DNA from: Lachnospiraceae bacterium
GTDB lineage: Bacteria; Bacillota; Clostridia; Lachnospirales; Lachnospiraceae
Direction: 5' to 3'
Assembly: GCA_014239155.1 (NCBI GenBank)
Contig: JAAZZQ010000037.1
Span: forward strand, 62,001-126,000
DNA length: 64,000 nucleotides
How positions within the stretch are numbered: position 1 is the first letter of the stretch; every line of letters starts with the position of its first letter. A program made the translations under genes and the position numbers. The notes under the pieces are model-generated. The model did no database searches and was not told where the DNA came from. It worked only from the letters and a program-made list of their open reading frames with translations. Positions 26,389-35,654 of the stretch are shown here, one piece after another.

Positions 26389-27294
26389 ATGGGATTCAAA
26401 TTTAGAAAAAGCATAAAAGTTGGACCATTTAGATTCAATTTTAGTAGTTCTGGCATTGGATATCGCTTTGGCGGAAAAGGAGCGAGAGTAACAAAAATGG
26501 CTAATGGACAAACAAGAACTACTATATCTCTACTGGATACAGGTGTTTCATATAGAACTGAGCGTGGAAGTAAAAAAGGAAATAGAAAAAGGAAACAAAC
26601 ACCTGTTAGTGGTTTTCCACAACACAATAAAAATGGTCTAGTCGTGTTATTAATAGTCATAGTTATTATATTTATGCGTGTCATTATTGACAATAAATCA
26701 GATAAAAATGGTATTAATAAAGTAGGAGAACTGTATAACACTAAACATATTTTGTCTATGGAACAAATTCTATTTATGGAACAGCATCCTCGGATTTATG
26801 ATTCTATTGAATCTGTTGAGAAATACATACAAGAAAACGAAACATCAGCTATTAAACTTGTATCGGGCTATGAATTTGCAAAGGTAAACTACGATGGGGC
26901 ACAATCGGAAACAGATGGCGTAGTTTGTTTTAAAAAAGGTGCGACTCATAAAGAGTTGGTTGAATGTGTAAGACTAATAATTGACGACGTGGGTCTTGCT
27001 TCTAAAATGGATATAGACGATGCAGTTAATTTGATGAATTCATATTTACCATCTGATTTTTATGAAACTTACTCTTTGGATTGTGCATATATCAGAAAAT
27101 GGAGTAATACAGAGCGTTATATTGCTGCTTTTAGAAAAAATAATTTAGATTCTAATTACGCATATTATTTTAGTTTTTACTTGACACACAAAGCAGATGA
27201 ATTATGGGTAATAGAAAATGATTTTGATGCATATGGAGGATTGGATAAAGGGCAAATTGATGATTATGAAAAATGGGAGTATAAATTTGAATAA
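26389..27294 (+). CDS. DUF4236 membrane protein
   Basis: The 301-residue protein opens with a DUF4236 domain (MGFKFRKSIKVGPFRFNFSS, then GIGYRFGGKG, to about residue 55), a basic linker, one membrane segment (about 83-103, LVVLLIVIVIIFM) and a C-terminal region of about 190 residues that I do not recognise. DUF4236 is found across bacteria and its function is unknown. The ATG at 26389 gives the family's usual MGF start; a TTG six bases upstream is better spaced from AAGGAG and may be used. The gene is AT-rich, stands alone and is flanked by non-coding DNA, which suggests acquisition. Confidence 0.7.
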   Translation: MGFKFRKSIKVGPFRFNFSSSGIGYRFGGKGARVTKMANGQTRTTISLLDTGVSYRTERGSKKGNRKRKQTPVSGFPQHNKNGLVVLLIVIVIIFMRVIIDNKSDKNGINKVGELYNTKHILSMEQILFMEQHPRIYDSIESVEKYIQENETSAIKLVSGYEFAKVNYDGAQSETDGVVCFKKGATHKELVECVRLIIDDVGLASKMDIDDAVNLMNSYLPSDFYETYSLDCAYIRKWSNTERYIAAFRKNNLDSNYAYYFSFYLTHKADELWVIENDFDAYGGLDKGQIDDYEKWEYKFE

Positions 27295-27340
27295 TAACAA
27301 ATTTATGGTAATCATAAAGTGAGACGGTGAAAATTGAGTC

Positions 27341-27379
27341 TGTAGTGGTCAAGTGTTTTTGTAACACTTAACCACTACA
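27341..27379 (+). terminator. Hairpin after the DUF4236 gene
   Basis: TGTAGTGGT pairs perfectly with ACCACTACA, extended by CAAGTG/CACTT around a T-rich loop. No T-run follows, so it may be a processing or stability hairpin rather than a classical terminator. The rest of 27295-27564 shows nothing recognisable. Confidence 0.5.
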
Positions 27380-27564
27380 TCATCTAGGAAGAGCAAAATT
27401 GTCCCTATACTTCCTGCATCGAACCACTAATGCAGACACCGGTCAGCTAAGATTGCAAGTACCTGTTCAGTTATTTAGGAAAGGAAAATATTACAAACAA
27501 ATTACTATCAGAATCCAATTGTGACTTTCTACCCTTTTCTTTATAAGTACTTCTTATTTCATTT

Positions 27565-28689
27565 TTATCCTCTTATCCCCTTTAACCTTCTCTCAATCTT
27601 TGTCAAAATTTGCGAGTGCAAAGTTAATAATAATACCTTATCAAGAATGATTTCCGCAAAGTAACTTAACATTGTCTGTTTTCTTGCTAAAAAATACAAA
27701 ATAATTTGCGGTTTTATTTTTCCCTGCTTCACATATGGGACAACCATAGTACATTCCTTAAAGTTGCGACCATAAATATTAACATCATAATATGTGTGAA
27801 TATTGCGCCATGTTTTTTTAATGTCTGGGCTTGTGAGATTGTGTATTGCTTCCAGATATTGTTTGCAGTATGTTATATACAGAAAAAATTTCAATATCTT
27901 TTGGTCGCCAACCCTGTCTGCTATGCTTTGATATAGATCTTCATAGCATCTCTGCTGCTTCTGTGCAATATTTTCAATATAGGAATGCGCATAAGTTTCT
28001 GAATTTAGATTTACCCGCCAATAATATCCTATATGCGCAATTGTACTAATGCGCTTGGCACTCGCTAAAGCCTGTGTCTTAACCAATAAGTCATCTTCAA
28101 AGTTAACATACCTTCTAAATTGTATTTGATGTGCTCTCCAAAAATCTATACAAAACATACAAGACCAAATATGCGGATAACGATTTTTTTCACCCATTTT
28201 AATTGGCGGTGCAAAGCCATTAAAAAGAAGCGGATATAAAAGTTGTTCTAAAATGTCCTTCCCTTCGTAACATGCATCTTCTGACACCTCAAAGACAGAA
28301 TGTTTTCCGTCAATAATACGTCCGACACTGCACATGCACAAATCACTTTGGTCCTGCTCTATTTGTTCTATTTGCTTTGCATAACACATTGGATCAACAA
28401 TATCATCCTGATCGCAAAAACAAAGATATTCTCCACTTGCTTTTGACACACCATAATTTCGGGCAGCAACAACACCGCTATTTTCTTGGTTATATATGAC
28501 AACTCGGGAATCTTGGTATCGTATACACTCGCAGATTTGCCTACTATTATCCGTCGAACCATCATTGATTACCAGCACTTCCAGATTTTGATATGTGGAT
28601 TGTAAAATGCTGTTCAGTGTCTCTTTAATATACTTCTTTCCATTGTATACAGGGATTATAACACTTACTTTTTTATCTTGTTTTATCAT
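27565..28689 (-). CDS. Family 2 glycosyltransferase
   Basis: The 374-residue enzyme has the GT2 fold at its N-terminus: VSVIIPVYNGKKYIKETLNS, LEVLVINDGSTDNS and the metal-binding LCFCDQDDIVDP near residue 92-102. The C-terminal 150 residues are helical and basic. It adds a sugar from a nucleotide donor, probably in a surface or capsular polysaccharide. It is the last of three adjacent glycosyltransferases on the minus strand; donor and acceptor are unknown. Confidence 0.88.
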   Translation of the reverse strand: MIKQDKKVSVIIPVYNGKKYIKETLNSILQSTYQNLEVLVINDGSTDNSRQICECIRYQDSRVVIYNQENSGVVAARNYGVSKASGEYLCFCDQDDIVDPMCYAKQIEQIEQDQSDLCMCSVGRIIDGKHSVFEVSEDACYEGKDILEQLLYPLLFNGFAPPIKMGEKNRYPHIWSCMFCIDFWRAHQIQFRRYVNFEDDLLVKTQALASAKRISTIAHIGYYWRVNLNSETYAHSYIENIAQKQQRCYEDLYQSIADRVGDQKILKFFLYITYCKQYLEAIHNLTSPDIKKTWRNIHTYYDVNIYGRNFKECTMVVPYVKQGKIKPQIILYFLARKQTMLSYFAEIILDKVLLLTLHSQILTKIERRLKGIRG

Positions 28690-28754
28690 CTTCTCTATTG
28701 CCTTACTCCCCTAATTACTTTCCGAATATTTGTTTTGTATATAGCTAATACCCT

Positions 28755-29732
28755 TTATGGTCTTTTAATTAATCTGCTTAATTTTTGTATTGTTGTAATT
28801 GATATATACGCTCCTACTGCCGCCAGTCTATTTTTTAATCTTGCATTGGAATCCAACAATACTGTTTTCCGATACTTCTTAATTTCTCGCACAATCTGCA
28901 TATATTCCTCAATATAGTTTTTTTTGTCATTTCCAATACAAGATAACAAGTCAAAGCAAGCACTGAAATGTCTGGAAATAGCCGCTTTCGTCAATGCAGG
29001 ATGATTCTGTTCCATATACTGAATGCATTCATCTGTAAACTGAAGATAATCCATACGCTGCCTATAAAATTTTTTGTTCATAGTACTTCCATACCGTTGA
29101 AAATAATAGTACTTCTCTTCAGCACCGCAAGCAATTTTATCAGCAGCATCAAACAGTTTATACAAAATAGCAACATCCTCATGCAGTTTCCCCTTTGGAA
29201 AACGAATATTACAAAACAGCTTAGATTTAAACAATCGCCCCCACACAACAGTTACTATTCCTTTTTGATATAATAATTGAAATATACCTTCTTTAGAGTC
29301 ATATACTTTAATCTCTTTATTCAAACTATTATCAATCTTTTTTTTATTCTCAATCTGTTCTGTTATCTTTTGATAACCACAAATTGATATTTGTACCTCT
29401 TTTGTCTGCATTATTTCATACAAATAGGAAATATAGTCTGTCATAATATAGTCATCACTATCAACAAAAGCATAATAATCACCCTTTGCTTTATCCATAC
29501 CTAGGTTTCTAGCTTCTGCTTGTCCACTATTGTTTACATGAATTACTTTGACACGCAAATCAATCTCAGCATATTCATCACAAATCCGCCCCGAACGGTC
29601 TGTTGATCCATCATCTACCAAAATAATTTCCAAATTCGTATAAGTCTGTACAAGAATACTGTCCACACACCGTTTTATATAATGCTCCACATTATACACA
29701 GGTACAATCACACTAATCAACGGCTCATTCAT
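28755..29732 (-). CDS. Family 2 glycosyltransferase
   Basis: The 325-residue enzyme shows ISVIVPVYNVEHYIKRCVDS, LEIILVDDGSTDRSG and the metal site YAFVDSDDYIMTDY. These are hallmarks of GT2 enzymes making cell-surface polysaccharide. Its start overlaps the end of the upstream GT4 gene by 8 bases, so the two are translated together, and it lies 65 bases upstream of the third transferase. The set is too small to be a full capsule locus. Confidence 0.88.
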   Translation of the reverse strand: MNEPLISVIVPVYNVEHYIKRCVDSILVQTYTNLEIILVDDGSTDRSGRICDEYAEIDLRVKVIHVNNSGQAEARNLGMDKAKGDYYAFVDSDDYIMTDYISYLYEIMQTKEVQISICGYQKITEQIENKKKIDNSLNKEIKVYDSKEGIFQLLYQKGIVTVVWGRLFKSKLFCNIRFPKGKLHEDVAILYKLFDAADKIACGAEEKYYYFQRYGSTMNKKFYRQRMDYLQFTDECIQYMEQNHPALTKAAISRHFSACFDLLSCIGNDKKNYIEEYMQIVREIKKYRKTVLLDSNARLKNRLAAVGAYISITTIQKLSRLIKRP

Positions 29733-30855
29733 TTTGTAGTAACTCCTCCACCTTCTCCGTCAGCCTATCCCACGAAAAGCGATATGCCTCTTTCCGCACA
29801 TTCTCAACAAAATTTTTCTCCATGTCGTCCTTATAATATGCGATAACCGCCTGCGCAAGCTGTTGTGAATTTTTAGCTTCCACAACATAGCCAGTCTTTT
29901 TGTCTGTCACAACATCTGGTAGACCACCTACATTAGTCACAATAACGGGCTTCTCAAATCCATATGCAATCTGTACAATTCCACTTTGTGTTGCCGACTC
30001 GTAAGGCAACACCACCAAATCACAGGCAGCAAAATATTTCTCTACCTCATTATCTGGCGTGTAACCATCTGTCACCTCCACGCAGTCCTGAACATCACAA
30101 CTATTTATTAGATTAAAATAATCTGCCTTATCACTGCCAAAAGCACCCACAATCATAAGCTTAATTGCCCCCAGTTCCTCCTTGATTTGCGGCATTGCCT
30201 GAATCAGATAACGCAGCCCTTTATAGTCGCGCACAAATCCAAAGAACAGCAGCAGCCTTTCCTCCTGATCTTTCCCAAGCTCCTGACGTGCCTGTTCCTT
30301 AGTAAGCCCACGCAACGAAAACGCGTGATAGGTTGGATGCGGGTTGAGCCGAAATTGCGCATCTGGTTTAATTGTGCGCAGGTCAGCACCATCACTGTGA
30401 GCGTGTACTATAAAAAAATCTGCATTTTTTAAGACAAGTCTGGTTAAAAACTTGTCCATTGGAAAGCGTTCATGCGGAAATACATTATGACAAACAAACA
30501 TTTTTTTAATCTTTTTCCCAAGCATCGTTTCCAAAATCCAATAACAGGGCGCAAAATACGGATGCCACCACTGCAAAATAACTAAGTCTGGATTCTTTCT
30601 TTTAATCTTTTGGGCTGTAAGTATAATATTTGCTGGATTCGCTGTATTGATTAAAAACTGTGCCTTTGGAACACGAAACATGTCATTGCTGTAATCTTTT
30701 TGTTCCTTCCGAAATAAAAATTTGGGATATTGCATCTTAAAAGAAATCAACTCAACCTCATACTTGCGCGAAAGCGCCTGATACAGCAGACTTGTATAAT
30801 GGGCAATCCCCCCCTTATATGGATACACTGGACCAATTAACACAATTTTTTTCAT
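29725..30855 (-). CDS. Family 4 glycosyltransferase
   Basis: The 376-residue enzyme has the two-Rossmann GT-B build. At the start is KIVLIGPVYPYKGGIAHYTS; in the C-terminal half are LLLFFGFVRDYKGLRYLI and the donor-binding LPYESATQSGIVQIAYGFEK with its acceptor Glu. It transfers a sugar from an activated donor, likely in polysaccharide synthesis with the two GT2 enzymes downstream. I chose the ATG at 30855, which has AAGGAG upstream; the frame extends 24 codons further without one. Confidence 0.9.
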   Translation of the reverse strand: MKKIVLIGPVYPYKGGIAHYTSLLYQALSRKYEVELISFKMQYPKFLFRKEQKDYSNDMFRVPKAQFLINTANPANIILTAQKIKRKNPDLVILQWWHPYFAPCYWILETMLGKKIKKMFVCHNVFPHERFPMDKFLTRLVLKNADFFIVHAHSDGADLRTIKPDAQFRLNPHPTYHAFSLRGLTKEQARQELGKDQEERLLLFFGFVRDYKGLRYLIQAMPQIKEELGAIKLMIVGAFGSDKADYFNLINSCDVQDCVEVTDGYTPDNEVEKYFAACDLVVLPYESATQSGIVQIAYGFEKPVIVTNVGGLPDVVTDKKTGYVVEAKNSQQLAQAVIAYYKDDMEKNFVENVRKEAYRFSWDRLTEKVEELLQNE

Positions 30856-30956
30856 CTTTCCACTCCTTGCGTGCACTTTACTTTTTATCATAGCATGTAT
30901 TGCCAACCGAAGCAAATATTTTTGCACCTGTACAATTACTATACAATTACTTATTC

Positions 30957-30985
30957 TTGCTGAACAATTACCATTATGCTATACT
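30957..30985 (+). promoter_or_regulatory. Sigma-A promoter reading into the IS605-type remnant
   Basis: TTGCTG (30957-30962) and TATACT (30980-30985, preceded by TGC, so an extended -10) are 17 bases apart on the plus strand. It points into the non-coding remnant and on to the radical-SAM gene at 31349. Confidence 0.6.
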
Positions 30986-30999
30986 AAAACATATTTGAA

Positions 31000-31289
31000 A
31001 TAAAGTGACGGCAATGCCACTAACTTTAGACGGTGGACTAAGAATCGTAAAACGAGCGGTTGCCATAGTGTAAACTTCTTATTATAGTTTACGCATACGC
31101 GAACATTGATAACTGTATATAGGTGGTTGTGCCGAGACATCAAAATGCAAAAACCAAGCTTCCTTCGGCATGTAAAATATACAAGGTACAAATGTGCAGT
31201 ATGCACCATATAGGACCAAATTGACCCCTGTGGAGATAGTAGGTCATAGAAACAGAAAGCCCATTAGCTTTGGTCAATGGGTAGTTCAC
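31000..31289 (+). mobile_element. IS200/IS605-type element remnant with omega-RNA-like right end, no tnpB
   Basis: The right end reads AGAAAGCCCATT, an 11-base loop, then AATGGGTAGTTCAC. This is the hairpin-plus-GTAGTTCA ending typical of IS605/IS1341 elements, which is also the 3' end of the TnpB guide-RNA scaffold. A second right end at 63957-64000 has the same core. Upstream lie other short stems (GTAAACTTC with a partner near 31087, TTCCTTCGGCATG). No transposase or TnpB frame is present and only about 300 bases remain, so this is either a decayed copy or a non-autonomous derivative. The left boundary is not determined; 31000 is approximate. Confidence 0.6.
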
Positions 31290-31348
31290 AGGTAATCCAC
31301 TAAAGAATTATAGGAAAATAATGGACGCAATGTTAGGAGGATTGTATT

Positions 31349-32062
31349 ATGCTGATTCTTGGGCTAAATAAAACTACTCTGTTAGATTATCCAGCACATG
31401 TCGCCGCCACTCTCTTTACGGGCGGTTGCAATTTTCGCTGTCCCTACTGCCACAACAAGGACATTGTGCAAATGACTAAATCGCTTATCCCTCTTTCTGA
31501 GCCAGAACTTTTTTCCTTCTTGGAAAAACGGCGTGGTATCCTTACTGGAGTATGTATTACGGGCGGAGAACCCACACTGCATTCCGATTTGCCTGATTTG
31601 ATTCGACGCATTAAGGCACTAGGATATCTTGTAAAACTTGATACAAATGGAACAAATCCTGATATGCTAAAACTTCTAATCCATGCCAATCTAATTGATT
31701 ACTGCGCTATGGATATTAAAAATGCTCCTGAAAAGTATTGTATTACTGTTGGTGCGGCATCAAACAGTTCTTTTTTTGACCTGTCCTCAATCAATACGTC
31801 AATCCAATTCCTAATTCAACAAAAAACGATTCCTTATGAATTTCGCACCACAATTGTGCAAGAACTTCACATTGAAACTGACCTGCATGCGATCTGCCAA
31901 TGGATTGCTGGCGCACAAGCATACTTTCTACAATCCTATCAAGACAGTGAAAATGTTTTATGGAAAGGATTTCATGCGCATTCCGCGGAAACTTTGCAAT
32001 CTTATGTGACACTCTGCCGTCAATATATTCCAAACACCACACTGCGCGGTGTATCATACTGA
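31349..32062 (+). CDS. Anaerobic ribonucleotide reductase activase-like radical SAM protein
   Basis: The 237-residue protein has the NrdG2/PflA-like build: LNKTTLLDYPAHVAATLFTG, then the cluster motif CNFRCPYC, then GVCITGGEPTLH and VKLDTNGTNP. These proteins create a glycyl radical on a partner enzyme using SAM and a 4Fe-4S cluster, typically the anaerobic class III ribonucleotide reductase. The reductase gene is not in the window. The 5' leader is unusually long because the IS605-type remnant lies between promoter and gene. The stop is 10 bases from the convergent DUF6128 gene. Confidence 0.85.
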   Translation: MLILGLNKTTLLDYPAHVAATLFTGGCNFRCPYCHNKDIVQMTKSLIPLSEPELFSFLEKRRGILTGVCITGGEPTLHSDLPDLIRRIKALGYLVKLDTNGTNPDMLKLLIHANLIDYCAMDIKNAPEKYCITVGAASNSSFFDLSSINTSIQFLIQQKTIPYEFRTTIVQELHIETDLHAICQWIAGAQAYFLQSYQDSENVLWKGFHAHSAETLQSYVTLCRQYIPNTTLRGVSY

Positions 32063-32072
32063 TGTTGTTCAC

Positions 32073-32873
32073 TTAGATTTCCACACGCTTCATATAATAT
32101 CCGAAGCAACCTCTATACACTTTCTTGTCTGCGTCCTGCTGCATTCGTGCCTCACCATTCTCAAATCCCTCAAATCCAAACATTTGTGCAATACGTTGTT
32201 CCCGTTCATAGTAAACCCCCGGCACACCAAGATAATACTGAATTTCTTTTTGGGCATAACGAAACAAAAGTAATTGTCTGTAATTGTAATACGCGTGTAA
32301 TACAAATGAGTTTGCCGCCAACTCATGATATTTTTCTGCCAGTATCACGGCATCTCTTGGTCGTATCAAAATGCTCTGTGCCTCTGGGCAAATATGAATT
32401 TCTGGATATAATTTTAATAGTTGCTGCCATTTATCCTCATGAATTTCCTCATAGATCTCTTGGCAATGCTCCTCCTGCGCTAAAGTGGCAGTCTTATTTT
32501 CTGACACCAAAACAGAACTGTTGTTATGTCCAATATTATAATCTTTTTCTCTTAAAATTGTAGCAGGCTGTTCTCGAAGCACGCAGATGCCCTTGCGCGT
32601 TCCATACATTGGTATCTCAACCCGAATGCAATGCGCAAAATCAGCCTTGTCATTCCACTCAAATTTCATCATGCCATATCCGCCTTTGATTGGAATCTCT
32701 CCCATCAGTATCTTTTCATCATATATATTTGTGGCATAAACTCTACAACTATTACCGCATTGCTGTGGTACCCCCCTCAATCCCACATGAAATCCATCAT
32801 CCTCCACCCGCAGGAACCCAATATTGCGTTCCTTCTTTCCATTATTCATGTAATCAATATAAAAAAACTGCAT
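32073..32873 (-). CDS. DUF6128 protein
   Basis: The 266-residue protein begins FFYIDYMNNGKKERNIGFLR and has a beta-rich N-terminal half (to about 100; MKFEWNDKADF, IEIPMYGTRKGICV) and a C-terminal part with YYNYRQLLLFRYAQ and YLGVPGVYYEREQ. I recognise it as DUF6128, common in Lachnospiraceae and of unknown function. No signal peptide or membrane segment is present. The start at 32873 has AAGGAG upstream. Confidence 0.65.
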   Translation of the reverse strand: MQFFYIDYMNNGKKERNIGFLRVEDDGFHVGLRGVPQQCGNSCRVYATNIYDEKILMGEIPIKGGYGMMKFEWNDKADFAHCIRVEIPMYGTRKGICVLREQPATILREKDYNIGHNNSSVLVSENKTATLAQEEHCQEIYEEIHEDKWQQLLKLYPEIHICPEAQSILIRPRDAVILAEKYHELAANSFVLHAYYNYRQLLLFRYAQKEIQYYLGVPGVYYEREQRIAQMFGFEGFENGEARMQQDADKKVYRGCFGYYMKRVEI

Positions 32874-32990
32874 ATAAAAGCTCCTTTCCATTCTCTTCCT
32901 GTTTACTCTAATGTATGTCCACTCTTTCTGTTTTATGCTTTCAGGAATTGTGTAATCGAGTAGGGAATTGCTAGGCGTTTATCAGCTTGC

Positions 32991-33028
32991 TGCCAATATT
33001 CCTCTGGGCACCCGTGTGCATAAGAAAA
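32991..33028. repeat. Dispersed intergenic repeat, copy 3
   Basis: TGCCAATATTCCTCTGGGCA, then CCCGTGTGCATAAGAAAA, is a diverged copy of the repeat at 38620-38659 (TGGCATATTTCCTCTG, then TGCGCATAAAA). The half-motif ATCGAGTAGGG lies 40 bases to the left (32954-32964). It again adjoins a terminator. Confidence 0.5.
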
Positions 33029-33055
33029 CAAGCACTCTCAAAAGAAAATGCTTGT
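33028..33055 (-). terminator. Terminator after the CdaR-type regulator
   Basis: ACAAGCA/TGCTTGT form a 7-bp stem around a 14-base loop, followed on the minus strand by TTTTCTTA. Confidence 0.65.
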
Positions 33056-33091
33056 CTTAGTTTGGAAAGAACTTTTATCTTTTACAATTCC

Positions 33092-34177
33092 CTATTCTAA
33101 GGAATCAATATATTTCATATAATTTACAACCATCAGCGCAATTTTAAACGTCAACGCATCATCAAATTTTCTAATATCAAGACCCGTGGACTGATGTAAT
33201 TTCTCTATTCGATACACAAGCGTATTTCTGTGCACATAAAGTTGTCTGGACGTTTCAGAGACATTGAGATTATTGTCAAAAAACTTCTGCACAGTTGTTA
33301 AAATCTCATCGTCTAAATCATCTGGAATATTATCGCCAAAAATTTCCTTCATAAAGATGCGACAGAGATTGATAGGCAACTGATAGATTAGACGTCCTAT
33401 TCCAAGTGTGTTATAAGCGCTAATTGCCTTTTCCATATAGAATATCATTCCCACATCACGCGCCATCTTCGCTTCTTTATAGGACTTTGAAACCTCCTTC
33501 AACTCAGGAACAATGGTTCCATAAGATACTTTTGTAATTAGCATTGCCTCTGAATTGAGCATGTCCACAATCACTTGAGCTGCTTGTTCTACCTCGCCAT
33601 AGGATTCCAGAGAACTAACTTCCTTGATTAGAATAATATTCTTCTGCTCTACCGCAGTCAGATAACATCCCGGTTGACCCTCAAAAATATTCTTTAACAT
33701 TTCCATAGAAATATTATCCTTATCATTCTGTGGCTCAATTAAATATACCACGCGGGGCACTTCGGGAATGATATGGAGCTTCTTTGCGCGATTATAGATA
33801 TCCACCAACAACAGGTTGTCAAGCAACAAATTCTGGAAGAAGTTATTTTTATCAAAATGCTCTTTATATGCAATCACTAAATTCTGAATCTGGCTCACTG
33901 CCACTTTTCCAATCATATATGCGTCGGCTCCAGAACCTTTTGCAATCAGCACATAGAGCACCTCTCCGTCCTCGAGAATCTTCAGCATATGAAATCCACC
34001 TACAATCTGGCTGTCAGCCGGTGATGTAACAAAATTTTTCACCAGATCCTGTGATATATTCCTGCTGTCAAATGTTGCCGCCACCGTGATGCCCTCCATA
34101 TCAATCACACACAGATCAATCTTGGTGATGGCTTTTAACTCGTCAATGCTTGTCTGAATTATTTGATTTGAAATCAT
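33092..34177 (-). CDS. CdaR/PucR-type transcriptional regulator
   Basis: The 361-residue protein has an N-terminal sugar-diacid-recognition-like domain (about 3-130; IDLCVIDMEGITVAATFD, VLIAKGSGADAYMIGKVAVS), a GGDEF-like middle region, and a C-terminal PucR-type helix-turn-helix (NNLNVSETSRQLYVHRNTLV, then YRIEKLHQSTGLD). CdaR regulators activate sugar-acid uptake and breakdown genes when ligand binds. It lies next to an MsmK-type ATPase and may control it; the ligand is unknown. Confidence 0.85.
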   Translation of the reverse strand: MISNQIIQTSIDELKAITKIDLCVIDMEGITVAATFDSRNISQDLVKNFVTSPADSQIVGGFHMLKILEDGEVLYVLIAKGSGADAYMIGKVAVSQIQNLVIAYKEHFDKNNFFQNLLLDNLLLVDIYNRAKKLHIIPEVPRVVYLIEPQNDKDNISMEMLKNIFEGQPGCYLTAVEQKNIILIKEVSSLESYGEVEQAAQVIVDMLNSEAMLITKVSYGTIVPELKEVSKSYKEAKMARDVGMIFYMEKAISAYNTLGIGRLIYQLPINLCRIFMKEIFGDNIPDDLDDEILTTVQKFFDNNLNVSETSRQLYVHRNTLVYRIEKLHQSTGLDIRKFDDALTFKIALMVVNYMKYIDSLE

Positions 34178-34212
34178 ATGGGAACCTCCCGAAAATCTTA
34201 TTGAATAATGAA

Positions 34213-34238
34213 ACCCATGTGAATTGCTTCACATGGGT
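34213..34238 (-). terminator. Hairpin after the sugar ABC ATPase gene
   Basis: A perfect 11-bp stem (ACCCATGTGAA/TTCACATGGGT) with a TTGC loop lies between the ATPase stop and the CdaR start. On the minus strand TTTCATTATT follows. It may only partly terminate, so the regulator could still be reached. Confidence 0.65.
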
Positions 34239-34265
34239 AACTTTTATCAGATAGGACTACGCAAA

Positions 34266-35378
34266 CTAGTTTGTGATAATCTTCTCTGTCTCTTTGTCAA
34301 ATACGTGAATCTTCTCAATATCAATTGCAAACTTAACCTTATCACCTGGTCTTGCTGTTGTTCTAGGATCTACTCTTGCAGTGATTGGGAACTCTGCTAG
34401 GTCTGCATATAAGAATACTTCTGCACCAAGAAGCTCGTATACACGGATTGTTGTCTCAAAAGTACTCTCCGACTTTGCTTCTACCATCATCTGTGAATCA
34501 TAGATATCCTCTGGTCTGATACCAAATGTAACAGTCTTTCCGCTGTAGCCACCCTCAATCAACTTCTTTGACTTTGCAGGAGGAAGAGGAATGGAAAGTC
34601 CTGCTACCTTCAAGTATGCTGTATCACCCTTTACATCAACCTTCGCGTCGATAAAGTTCATCTGTGGTGATCCCATAAATCCTGCAACGAACAAGTTCTG
34701 TGGCTTCTCATACAAATTCTGCGGTGTATCTACCTGCTGAACAACGCCGTCCTTCATAACAACGATACGTGTACCAAGAGTCATAGCCTCTGTCTGGTCA
34801 TGTGTAACGTAGATAATGGTTGTACCAAGTCTCTGATGTAACTTTGCAATCTCAATACGCATCTGTACACGAAGTTTTGCATCCAAGTTGGAGAGAGGCT
34901 CATCCATCAGGAATACTTTAGGATTACGCACGATTGCACGTCCCATAGCAACACGCTGTCTCTGACCACCTGACAAAGCCTTTGGCTTTCTGTCAAGAAG
35001 TGCTGTCAAGTCAAGGATTTTCGCTGCTTCCTTAACCATTTTATCAATTTCATTCTTAGGAACTTTTCTTAATTTTAGACCAAATGCCATATTGTCATAT
35101 ACTGACATATGTGGGTACAGAGCATAGTTCTGGAATACCATCGCGATATCTCTATCCTTAGGCTCAACATCATTTACAACTCTGTCACCAATCTTTAACT
35201 CGCCAGAAGAAATGTCTTCAAGACCTGCAACCATACGAAGTGTAGTTGATTTTCCACAACCTGAAGGTCCAACGAAAATGATGAACTCTTTGTCAGCAAT
35301 CTCAAGATTAAAGTTCTTTACTGCCTCGAATCCATTTGGATATACTTTACAAACGTTTTTTAATGATAAACTTGCCAT
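34266..35378 (-). CDS. Sugar ABC transporter ATP-binding protein, MsmK/UgpC type
   Basis: The 370-residue protein has Walker A (GPSGCGKSTTLR), signature (LSGGQRQRVA), Walker B (VFLMDEPLSNLDAKLR) and the C-terminal OB-fold regulatory region with the GIRPEDIYDS motif that marks the MsmK/MalK group. One such ATPase often serves several carbohydrate importers; no permease or binding protein lies nearby, which fits a shared ATPase. The C-terminal domain may receive signals from sugar-uptake control. The start at 35378 has GGGAGG upstream. Confidence 0.92.
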   Translation of the reverse strand: MASLSLKNVCKVYPNGFEAVKNFNLEIADKEFIIFVGPSGCGKSTTLRMVAGLEDISSGELKIGDRVVNDVEPKDRDIAMVFQNYALYPHMSVYDNMAFGLKLRKVPKNEIDKMVKEAAKILDLTALLDRKPKALSGGQRQRVAMGRAIVRNPKVFLMDEPLSNLDAKLRVQMRIEIAKLHQRLGTTIIYVTHDQTEAMTLGTRIVVMKDGVVQQVDTPQNLYEKPQNLFVAGFMGSPQMNFIDAKVDVKGDTAYLKVAGLSIPLPPAKSKKLIEGGYSGKTVTFGIRPEDIYDSQMMVEAKSESTFETTIRVYELLGAEVFLYADLAEFPITARVDPRTTARPGDKVKFAIDIEKIHVFDKETEKIITN

Positions 35379-35654
35379 ATTAAAATGCCTCCCGAAATAA
35401 TGATTATTTTGTTTCGTTGAAAGTATCGTGTACCCGTACATTCTTTCAACAAGTTATTTTTTACATGATTTAAGTATAAAATAAAATCACTTAAATTGCT
35501 ATGCCATAAATCCACAAAGATTTTTTAACGCTTATGTTACAATTGCTTATCAATTCTGTTACAATCCAAGTTTTGCCAAAACTACTAAGCAATTTGTCCA
35601 ATTTTTTCGCATAATTCTATACAAATTAGACAATCCATTTTTGCTTTTTTAATG

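Noticed and set aside
27565-30855. Complete capsule or exopolysaccharide locus
   Set aside because: Only three glycosyltransferases are present; no flippase, polymerase, priming transferase or sugar-nucleotide genes are adjacent.
30979-31209. Minus-strand open frame of 76 codons
   Set aside because: It is the complement of the IS605-type non-coding remnant and has no protein-like composition or ribosome site.
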